A stretch of DNA of 39,975 nucleotides from Phlegmacium glaucopus (lineage: Eukaryota; Basidiomycota; Agaricomycetes; Agaricales; Cortinariaceae). A program made the position numbers and the translations under genes. Each line of letters opens with the position of its first letter. Within the stretch, counting starts at the first letter, position 1. The stretch is from the NCBI GenBank assembly GCA_015039465.1, contig MU130189.1:4871-44845 (forward strand), given 5' to 3'. Of the stretch, positions 26,123-34,638 are shown piece by piece. Under the pieces are notes generated by a model. It was not told the origin of the DNA. It ran no database searches and was given only the letters and a program-made list of their open reading frames with translations.

Positions 26123-27215
26123 TTTTTGTACTCAACCCTTTATTAAATTCACATAGCTAGTCTCTGTAATTTAAAACCCTTCTAATCGGATCTCCAATCT
26201 TAAAGACATGTTGGTTAAGAATTTTCAACAACCCGGGTGTACTCAAACGCGCTTACGCATATCCTCCCAACTCCCAAGACCAACCAATAAACCTCGCAAG
26301 TGCAGTGCGAGTGTCAATTGACACTGCCGTGCAGTCTTGCGAGGTTAGGAAGTTGGTGAGGATGGTAACCAGAGCGAACGAGTTGACAAGCATGGATTTA
26401 CTTTGTTGTTGCCAATTGGTGCTTGACGTGGTCCGAGTCACAGTCGCAGCAAGTTGTTGTAGTCATTGCAGTTGTTGGTGGTCGCATTCGTCGATCGTGC
26501 CTGGTTGGGCTCATCGGAAGGTGGTCATGGTAGTGTGAATCCACGATTGGAATTGCGTCAATGGCGGTGGAATCAATAGTGGTGGTGACGGTGGCATTGT
26601 AGGGGAATACACTATGTCGAGTGCTTATGGAACGGGGCCCTGGTGTGTCATCATCATCTGGAGGGCGTTAGCCAGAAGTCTAGGCTGGCATTGTGCTGTG
26701 TAGTATGGGGCGCGTAAGTGGGCGACGTATGTCCTAACACAGTTTTCCTCACATACCTCGCGGGTCTCCCACACCATGGGTCTCCCCTCATATTTTCCCC
26801 CAACTCGTATGCCCTCCTGAAACCCCCCGATGTCGTGTAGGGTGGCCTACATCCCTCACTGGACTCTGGAGGGGAGAGGCCAGGTGGCAGTAGTTCGGGT
26901 GAATAGGGACCTAAAAGTGGGAAATTTTTATTACATGCGTGATCAGAGGGCTCAAAAAAATAAAATAACCTTTTAACACGTCCTGCAGTGTGCGTTGAGT
27001 GGTATGGGAGCGGTGGAAAGCGAGACCAAGCATGTTGGTCATGGTTGATCTCAATTGAAACTCCGACAGAACTCGCCATCGAGTTGGTGGGCGCTTGGGG
27101 TATGTGTCGCGCCTGTCATAATTAATGACCTGAATAAGTTGGAAGCTTACCAGTGAACTACTGATCATGAACTGATATAAGCTGATTTATGCTGAACAAG
27201 TTGGAAGCTTACTGA
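26123..27215. other. Long stretch without recognised gene
   Basis: Holds a 55-nt imperfect palindrome (26291-26345) and a 62-bp-period direct repeat (27132-27234). Open frames on both strands are short and unlike known proteins. It lies within the roughly 2.2-kb insertion that separates copy 3's flank from copy 4's promoter. Confidence 0.45.
26291..26345. repeat. 55-nt imperfect palindrome centred on GTGTCAATTGACAC
   Basis: The arms begin ACCTCGCAAG and end CTTGCGAGGT, with a few mismatches between. It could form a cruciform or hairpin. Confidence 0.8.
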
Positions 27216-27234
27216 GTGACTACTGACCATGAAC
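27132..27234 (+). repeat. Direct repeat, period 62 bp
   Basis: GAATAAGTTGGAAGCTTAC...TACTGATCATGAAC recurs as GAACAAGTTGGAAGCTTAC...TACTGACCATGAAC. Confidence 0.75.
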
Positions 27235-27562
27235 ACTTACTTTAACAAATAAGCAATTTAGCTTTTCCCTGATGTTCAACCTGGGGCTGGGGCTCATTAG
27301 GTATGTCTGAGAGATACTATCCGGTGAATATTTCCAAATTATTTCCGATGTTCTTTGACACCCTCCATGGGAACATGTGTTTGTGGTTTCGGTTGCTGGA
27401 GTGGAAGAATTTGCAACTGCTGCCCTTGTCATCTTGGAATGTGGTTTTGGTGGCCCAGAAAAAAAACCACGCATCATCATAGCTCCATCCCCTTTTTTTT
27501 GGTATGTAAAAATCCTCAATTTTGATTTGTTCATGTATTAACTCACGATTTTCGCAGTTTTG

Positions 27563-27625
27563 CATCGCTCTTTGCCTTTTTACATCGCTCTTTGCCTTTT
27601 TACACCGCTCTTTGCCTTTTTACGT
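27563..27625 (-). repeat. Three 21-bp tandem repeats, coding
   Basis: CATCGCTCTTTGCCTTTTTAC occurs three times with one variant base (27563-27583, 27584-27604, 27605-27625). Its length keeps the minus-strand frame, adding Val-Lys-Arg-Gln-Arg-Ala-(Met/Val) each time. Confidence 0.85.
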
Positions 27626-27935
27626 GTAATTTGGCCCTTCCTTCGAGCGGTCCTATCCAAATTTCCCGTGTATCCAAATTCTTGGTTCTTCTCAGCTTCC
27701 TTCCATGCAGCAGCAGTGTGTTTTTGCATGATCTCGTCATATGGTGTTGGTTCACGGAGCAGCTGGAGTTCATGCTGGATATCCCCCCCAAAGAGAGCCA
27801 CTCCCTCATCTTCACTGTCCAAATCATCCATGATTTCATCAGTCTCCGCCTCCGTGGTGGAAGTTTCACCTCATGAGAAGTAACTGTTGTCTGTTTCCGG
27901 GTCATGGTTCACGCCGCCTGTCCATTTCGTCACGA

Positions 27936-27990
27936 ATCTGACAGCAAAGACATAGAGGTCACGGTGACCTCTATGTCTTTGCTGTCAGAT
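27936..27990. repeat. Perfect 55-nt palindrome (27-bp arms, 1-nt centre)
   Basis: ATCTGACAGCAAAGACATAG...GGTCAC, a single G at 27963, then the exact reverse complement. It lies inside the minus-strand transposon frame, where it encodes a mirrored DSK...SLLSDS segment. Confidence 0.9.
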
Positions 27991-28278
27991 CCAGTGGCAG
28001 GTGGCAGCAAGATCTCAACATCAGTTTGAGCAGGGCAAGCAGACTCGGGGCGAGGTAGAAGTAAATTATATTTCCTTTGTTTGGCGGCGCGAGCATTCGC
28101 AGCAGAGAGTATACGCCATTTGCGAGGACGGCCCATACTGGCATTTGCGAGGAAATTCGATATTTAGCTACGTACGACTCAATTTCGGTCCCATTTACAT
28201 TGCAATAGAATTCTGACAACAACTGACATGACGTTGTTTAAATCGGACTTTTACATGGCAATGGTTTTTTTTTTCTCT

Positions 28279-28309
28279 CCACCAATTTGGCCACTGCCCA
28301 AATTGGTGG
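28279..28309. repeat. 12-bp inverted repeat with 7-nt loop after a T-run
   Basis: CCACCAATTTGG and CCAAATTGGTGG flank CCACTGC, just after a T-rich run (28265-28274). Possible transcript-end hairpin or element terminus. Confidence 0.7.
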
Positions 28310-28349
28310 TGTTTCGCACCATAGATCCGCGCACCTGTCGTCAAGACAT

Positions 28350-28450
28350 CGTTTGGTATCTATTTTTGGCGAGAATACTTCATAAACAGCGCCCATCATC
28401 AAACAACTTATAAACGGCAGTCTACACACTTCACCTCTTCACTGCCACCA
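28350..28450 (+). promoter_or_regulatory. Promoter of NACHT copy 4 (TATAAA at 28409-28414)
   Basis: CTTCATAAACAGCGCCC and TATAAA are conserved with copy 3 at the same spacing (ATG 42 nt after the TATA start). Homology to copy 3 begins near 28350. Confidence 0.6.
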
Positions 28451-30904
28451 ATGTCGGCACCTAACTCGATGATTGAGGGTAAAAACCTCTTGATTACCAG
28501 CTGTACGTTCAATCAGACTGTTGCACGGACAGAGTTGAGCATCTGTAAGTCCATAATTCCCCAAGTAGTGTTTATCTAATTTCACGAGCGCGTCTAATAG
28601 GCTTCGACAAACTGGCTTCCAAAGCCTCTCCTCTGGCGTTCCATCTTGCCGATTCTGATCTCTCCCACTCAACATGCTTCACAAACACCCGTACCAAAAT
28701 CCTCGAACGTATGAAGAGCTGGGCACTATATAGCAGTGAGAAGGACAAATTCGTTATGTGGCTGCACGGCCCGGCCGGTGGTGGAAAGACGGCTATAGGG
28801 AGGACTATGGCTAAGTGGTGTGAGGAGGAGGGAATCTTGCTTGGCGAATTTTTCTTTTCGCGCGCAGATGGGACAGGAGATCAACTAGCTTCTCTTGCAC
28901 CTACTCTCGCCTATCGGATGGCCGTTCATACTCTTCAAGATGCCAAGGAGGCGATATCCAACGTTGTCAGCCATGACCCACATATATTTCTGGCACCCCT
29001 TGCGATACAACTGGAGAAACTAGTCTTGGACCCTTTAAATCTTCTCGCCCCATGCGGCATCGTTCCCTATGTCATCATCCTTGACGGGCTCGACGAGACT
29101 CTCTCACCAGATGATCAACAGTTGGTCCTCGATGTCATATCGGAGACGTTATACCACCTCAATTCAAGGCTACGCATCCTCATTTGCTGCCGTCCAGAGC
29201 CAACCATTGTAACTGCATTCAACGACACCTACTCTCCATTGAGCGCCATCTCAATTGACATCTCGCTGAATGATGACGTCGATTCCGATGCTGATATCCG
29301 TACATTCCTTGTCGAGAAATTTGCCAGAACCAAGAAACAGCTTCTGCATCCCCCAACCGAGGACTGGCCAACAACCGAAAATATTGATTACCTTGTAACA
29401 AAATCGTCTGGCCAGTTTATCTTTGCCGCCACGGTTGAGAAGTATGTCTGTTCTCCTAGGCATCGTCACCAAGCTGTTGCGCGGCTGAAACATATACTGG
29501 ATCTGAGGTTGCTGCCACACCTCGTAGACAAGAAAAAACATCCCTTCGCTGAGCTCGACGCCTTATATTCCCTCATCCTGAGAACGCGCAACGACGTCAA
29601 CATGTCCATCAAGGCCACAGCAGTTTGTCTTGAATACCCAAAATATTTCAACACCGTCTTGCCTGCGGACCTTGCAAAGGTCCTCCACATCGATCTCAGT
29701 GAAACTTGGGCGATACTTTATGAACTTGCTTCCCTCTTTGACGCCAGCGAGGAAATTATCAGGCCTTTTCATGCTTCTTTTGGTGACTTTTTGTTTGATA
29801 GCTCGCGCTCACTTGACTGCTTTTGTAATAGAGGAGATATTGTTGCGGACATCACATGCGCTATGCTCAGAGAAGGCCGCGATCCTGATGGTACGAAATA
29901 ATTTTGTTTGGTTCTGGTGGCGAATTTAATTGACACCTTATTAGTGTTGTCATACCATCTATTTTCTTGTCTATTGGGAGAAGCGACACCCCGCCAAGAC
30001 CTCCGAGATGCGCTCAGCCAGATGAAACCTAATTCAATTTTCAGGCGACCTACCAGTACATATGACCAACGTTCCAAAGGAGCATACTATCTTATACCGT
30101 TGTTGCGGCAGCTTGAAAATCACGTTGTTGGTTATTTCTCGCTTTTACACTACGTCTGGGCAAAGCTGATGCTGCTGCACTGCATCATCCTAGTCATCCG
30201 ACACTTATAAGCACCTCGTCACATATTTCGACGAACAGTTTGCATCCTTCCTCCCATCCGGTTACTGGAGGTCAAATACATTTAATGGTGGCGTCAAGAG
30301 TGCAGGGAACAAGGCCAATAGTGATAAAGGTGATACGAGGATGGCGCATGTGGAAAGTGACTCTGGGGAAAGTGACTCTGGGGAAAGTGACCCTCAGTCA
30401 GCCGATACCATGCTAGGCCTTCAGTCAGCCTCAGACAGTGAAGGGTGTGATTCGGAGGAAGGAGGACCAGTACCAGCCATTTACCGGGTCTCAGAGCTGA
30501 TGCCACTATCTACGTTTTCTGCATGGGACGAAATCAATGCCTCGCTGGATGTTCGCTTGACAGGTCCAAACTCTCTCAAGGGCCTTTATGATGAGGCCGA
30601 CTTTGCTCGCTCGCATCTGAAAAAAACCTCGTCAGCCCTCGTTAAAGGCTTAACGCCAGCAAAAGCTGCTCTCTTCTGCGTCAAGCAGATACAAGCTGAG
30701 GGTATTACGGAAGACCTGCGAATTGCCTTTGCAAAGCTCCTTCCTCATTTACTGTGGCGCGCCGAGCAGTCGCCAGAACTGGAAATTGATATCCTCGGCT
30801 TGCAAAACCAATTTACCTTGTACCAAAGACTTCCCTTGAAGACACAGAAAGCGATCGCAGACTACTTGGGCGATGGATTTCCAAAACCTACGAGACATCT
30901 TTGA
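28451..30904 (+). CDS. NACHT/NLR-like NTPase, copy 4 (truncated, 758 aa)
   Basis: Exons 28451-28544, 28601-29890, 29945-30126 and 30194-30904 with introns of 56, 54 and 67 nt. The NACHT motifs GPAGGGKT, VIILDGLDE and LICCRPEP are intact. The helical region of exon 4 is present (SELMPLSTFSAWDEINASLD to TQKAIADYLG). A local duplication of the ACACAGAAAGC...GACTACTTGG segment then puts a TGA at 30902-30904, removing the Ser/Thr/Pro basic tail. The long third intron differs from copies 2 and 3 by extra bases. If the tail is a localisation or signalling module, this copy would lack it; otherwise it may still fold as an NTPase. Confidence 0.82.
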
Positions 30905-31365
30905 GACACAGAAAGCAATCATAGACTACTTGGACCATGGATCTCAGAAACCTTGGAAAAACGCTCGAGGCACCGTTACAAAACTTCAACTCAGGCTACA
31001 ACCAGTCAGAAACCCTCCGGAGCTCCAAACTCTTCAACTGCTCGTCGAACGGCTCATAAATTGTCACCCGAGCCTCAACCTCCTTCAAGTGCTGGTTTGA
31101 AGTATACAACCCATCTAAAACCCAGCCTGTACCATTTATTGCTCAGGTGCCATCACACTCCACTCAAACTCGGCCTTCCTCTCAGCCTGCTACACCCGAT
31201 CCAGAGTCCTCGACTGCTCAAGGCCCTTCAACCACGTCCCAAAGCATCTTGGGGCCTTCTCACCCCTCTGAGTCTTCAACCAGTGCTCAGGGCCTGTCGG
31301 ACGGTTCCAAGCCCCGTCAAGGCCCTTCTCGTCATCGAAAGAGAAGGGAAGGTCGACGGAATTGA
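30905..31365 (+). pseudogene. Disconnected tail of NACHT copy 4
   Basis: TQKAIIDYLDHGSQKPWKNA, then in shifted frames TQATTSQKPSGAPNSSTARR, PSSAGLKYTT and finally ESSTSAQGLSDGSKPRQGPS...RHRKRREGRRN with a stop at 31363-31365. It matches the C-terminus of copy 5 but is out of frame with the upstream exon in at least two places. Confidence 0.7.
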
Positions 31366-31905
31366 TCCATACATATTTAATCTTCTTTATGCGGCTTGAG
31401 GGATGACAGCTATAGTTGAATCCTGACCTCAAAGAATATTGATGTCCTTGGTGTTGGATCGGATTGATCAGTTGTGTGTATATTGATTGTATAAATGGAA
31501 CGACAATCTAACGTTTAACCCTTACCCGTCTTGGATTCACGTTCCTCACGGATCTGTTTCATAGATTTCAATTTTATTTTATGTAAGGTGTATAAAATAT
31601 ACACGGCTTGGCTAATCCGATTTCACTCACCATTACTTTTGCAGTCTCGGTTGTACTTCAAACCTATCTTGTTTCCTCTGATTGGCCCCCCCGTATCTGC
31701 ATTTGCCTACTTAGTTGGGAGATGTGAAATTTAATTAATAAATAACTTTGAGGGGGTCAGCGCTTCAGCTGGTTCGAACTTTGTGATGATAATTTGTTTT
31801 GATGATTTGATGGACTCCGAGCGCTCCCAGTGAAAACCAGTTGAGCCGAACTTACAGAATATGAAGAAGTATGAAGATCAATGCGGATAATGGCTCGTTT
31901 GTTCT
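31366..31905 (+). other. 3' flank of NACHT copy 4, otherwise featureless
   Basis: 31435-31560 matches the downstream flank of copy 3. 31560-31905 is AT-rich with no supported gene. Confidence 0.45.
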
Positions 31906-32404
31906 GCATATATCCGTTGCTTGGTTGTGTTGACACGATGTTCCTCCTGAGTAAAAACATCCCCTCACCGAGTGTTTCCCATAGCGGGCAGCACCAGATA
32001 TCATAGAAAATAAAAGGCAGGAATAAACGTGTATAAGTGCTTGGTGCGTTCTTTTTTCCGAGTCGTTAAAATTTATTTGGATTCCGATTAGCTTCTCTAA
32101 CATTATTGGTTAGCATGGGACGGGGGTTCTCCAACTAACCTACGTATGAAGAACGCCGAGAATCAGCAATCAACGTTCGTTCAACAATCAATTAATCTGC
32201 ATCATGTCTTGAATACATACTCGGCTCCTTCACTCGTCGACTTTCACAACATCCCTAACCATTTTTTCGGATATCGGTAAACCCTTCCTCAACGACTGCC
32301 AGAGCTTTGAGAAGTTAACGATAATCATCAAATAGCCATTACATCGCCACTACATCTCAACGGCAGTACAAAAAAAACTCGGTTTTAAACTTAAAGTGGT
32401 TGCC
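31906..32404. other. Flank of the third P450/gene C unit
   Basis: TTGGTTGTGTTGACACGATG, GGCAGGAATAAACGTGTATA and GGATATCGGTAAACCCTT match the flanks at 4000-4370 and 20490-20840. Non-coding. Confidence 0.55.
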
Positions 32405-33010
32405 TCAGCCTCTACTCCTTCTCTCTGGTCTTCTCTCACTGGCAAGACCCTGCACATCCAAAGCACTTTGCGCCTTTTGGAACGTCCTCCTCACTTGCTC
32501 CTCACGACCATGACTACGAGGCTTGAATGACACGGAGAAAATGCGCGGTACACTCACGAATCCACTCGTATATGTCGCTTCTTCGTCATTGATGTCTGGC
32601 ACTTTCGCACGCCCAGTAGCAGGATCGATTGGGGCGGTCAAGTCAAGAGCCCAGATGAGCCTTGAGAGGATGATGAAGAAGGATACTTTGGCGATGTGGT
32701 AGCCCGGGCAGAAGCGTTGACCCCAGCCGAATACATAGCTAGTGCAAAAATGACCGTAAGTTAAGAAGGATAAGGCAATAAGACTTACTGATCACGGTTG
32801 TGGGATTCAGGTCCAGATCCCCAAGCCATCCTCTTGCAAGGGTCAGTGAAGAAGCGTTCAGGTTGATAAGCCCTTGGGCTGGGGTACGCGGCAGGGTCCG
32901 TGCGGATGGCCCAGACGTTGCCGATGACAGTAGATCCCTTAGGAATGGACATTCCCTCGTACTGGTCGTCTTCATCTGCAGTGGGACCTGGGGGAGAGAC
33001 ATAAGGAAAG
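32405..33010 (-). pseudogene. Cytochrome P450 relic 3 (last two exons)
   Basis: Minus strand: EDDQYEGMSIPKGSTVIGNV, DPAAYPNPRAYQPERFFTDP, an intron near 32790-32735, then the haem exon FGWGQRFCPGYHIAKVSFF with cysteine intact and LTAPIDPATGRAKVPDINDE, EATYTSGFVSVPRIFSVSFK, HGREEQVRRTFQKAQSALDV. Both remaining exons are close to open, so this is the best preserved of the truncated copies, but the I-helix and K-helix exons are missing. The breakpoint next to gene C is the same as in relics 1 and 2. Confidence 0.78.
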
Positions 33011-33071
33011 ACGAATGGGAGAGGCGAAACCAGTAGACAAGGATGGGTTTAGCTTGGTGATATAGCCACAA

Positions 33072-33871
33072 ATCCTAAAGCTGAAGCTAAAAACGAACAT
33101 TCTGGCTCGAAATCTAGTACCACGGCAATTGTTGGTTTGTCTCAGGCAGCGCCTCTGCTGTACAGGCACAAGTGGATGTGGCACCCGTTTCTCCACCATC
33201 ATCTCATTGAAGGCTGGCGGTTGCAACACCCAAAGCCCTTGTCACTCGGAACCTTGAACCTCATATTGCCACGGATTCTCCTCCTATAACTCCAAACACG
33301 CGATCATCGACCAGACGTGCCCTTCGAACCTCTCCAGAGAACCCATTCCTTGCCACTCCTGAAAAACACGTCGAGGACGCCCCTAGCCCAAGTGATAACA
33401 GCGCAAATCCTAGTCCACATGGCCCATTAAAGAGAGGCCCACAATTGCTTGTGTATTGTATTGTATGTTTTTCTCCTTTCTTCTTTGTACGTCTATATTA
33501 ACTGTCTTTTCACAGTCGTGGTGTTCGACGCGAATGCAAGAATCCATTGTATAATTATGCTCAGGATCGACCGTTTTCTCCTCCTCCGGAGTCTAAATTC
33601 CCTACCAACCATCCAGGTTATTCCCCCGCCGTTTATTGCACTTCTAAGCGCCTTTTTGCCGATGCTCGTCCAAAGAGGAATAAACCTGTCACCTCTAAGC
33701 GGGACACCCGCTTGTAAGAGGGCTGGACAGCGTTTGCTATCGTTAAGCGCTGATGAGGGTAATGTTGACGAGATTCGCCCTTTGAAGTTGGACTTTGGTC
33801 CAGGGAAGAGAGCTGGCACTCAGAATTTGGACCAAGAACTCGGACGTGCTGAAGAATCTCCTTATTTTTGA
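33072..33871 (+). pseudogene. Gene C copy 3
   Basis: Begins beside the truncated P450 with the SSTTAIVGLSQAAPLL segment and continues with TPNTRSSTRRALRTSPENPF, TPEKHVEDAPSPSDNSANPS. An intron of about 65 nt (GTGTATTG...TTTTCACAG) follows, then NPLYNYAQDRPFSPPPESKF, YSPAVYCTSKRLFADARPKR. A one-to-two base loss near 33715 shifts the frame, yet the ending SADEGNVDEIRPLKLDFGPG, LDQELGRAEESPYF remains open to 33871. It shows the uninterrupted site of the TIR element present in copy 1. Function unknown. Confidence 0.55.
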
Positions 33872-34215
33872 CCGTCGCTCTATTTTGACTTTTCACCTTC
33901 TACGCTAACGATCTTCATGCTCGTTTTGTTCCCGTACTTGCGATGTCCCCCACCATCTTTCTTTTTATTAATGTCTTGTGATGCCATCCTCTTGTTTCTT
34001 GCGATACAGACCCGCAAACTTCCATTATAAAACCCCCCTCGCCTTGCTCTTTGATCTCTCCGTGTGCCCATGATTCAGGACATCCATAACAGATTTTAAA
34101 CAGAGGATCCTTGTACATATATATCGTTCAATGATATTTTCCATTTCAGGTTTGGATTTACTCTATCGCACGTAGGTATCATACACTATCCTTCGAGAGG
34201 ATACTTGATAAGTGC
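33872..34215 (+). repeat. Flanking repeat R, copy 4
   Basis: TTGTTCCCGTACTTGCGATG, GATGCCATCCTCTTGTTTC and the ACTTGATAAGTG end are shared with the other R copies. Confidence 0.75.
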
Positions 34216-34638
34216 TCGCATGGTGGCCAAACTCAAAAAGAACCAAACCTGCAGACCGAGACCCACTCGAACATACTTGATTCAAAATAGCTTTTTATCT
34301 ATTTTAAAGGAGGATTGATCGATGAATCCCGGAAGCGACTTGAGCTCACTGTGGCTTCCCAATAGGTACCCAGACCGAAACCACACCATAGACCTGTCAC
34401 TTTCAGTAGACTGTCTGAGGCAGCCAAAAATTAATTAGAGTATGAACAGTTTCATGAGGAAGGTGAGGGTTAGTTTGTCGTTCCATCATGCAATTATATG
34501 TAGGGCACAACTGATCAATCATTCCAATCCAACACCAAGGACATCAATATTCTCTTCGGTCAGGACTCAACCACTCAACCACAGCTGTCATCTCTCAAGT
34601 CGTATAAAGGAAATTAATAAAAATTACATATGTATAGA
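34216..34638 (+). repeat. Repeat S, then inverted 3' flank of NACHT copy 5
   Basis: 34216-34440 matches repeat S at 3641-3935. From about 34480 the sequence is the reverse complement of the flank downstream of copies 3 and 4 (TTGATCAATCATTCCAATCC), so copy 5 faces this unit tail-to-tail. Confidence 0.6.

Larger units (their letters stand above)
27220..28136 (-). pseudogene. Transposon-encoded ORF, N-terminal part, decayed
   Basis: On the minus strand a start at 28136 gives MGRPRKWRILSAANARAAKQ, KYNLLLPRPESACPAQTDVE, then runs into a perfect palindrome. After a frame change it continues DEIMDDLDSEDEGVALFGGD, PTPYDEIMQKHTAAAWKEAE, EFGYTGNLDRTARRKGQITR, then a 7-aa coding repeat (VKRQRA-), then MMRGFFSGPPKPHSKMTRAA. 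The basic AT-hook-like start, acidic linker and GYTG-x-RT-RRK stretch resemble the N-terminal parts of fungal transposon proteins, but I cannot name the family. No catalytic domain remains in this window. The exon structure is unresolved. Confidence 0.45.

Noticed and set aside
26654..27079. Minus-strand 141-aa frame
   Set aside because: No motif, composition typical of non-coding GC-rich sequence, and no supporting splice or homology pattern within the window.
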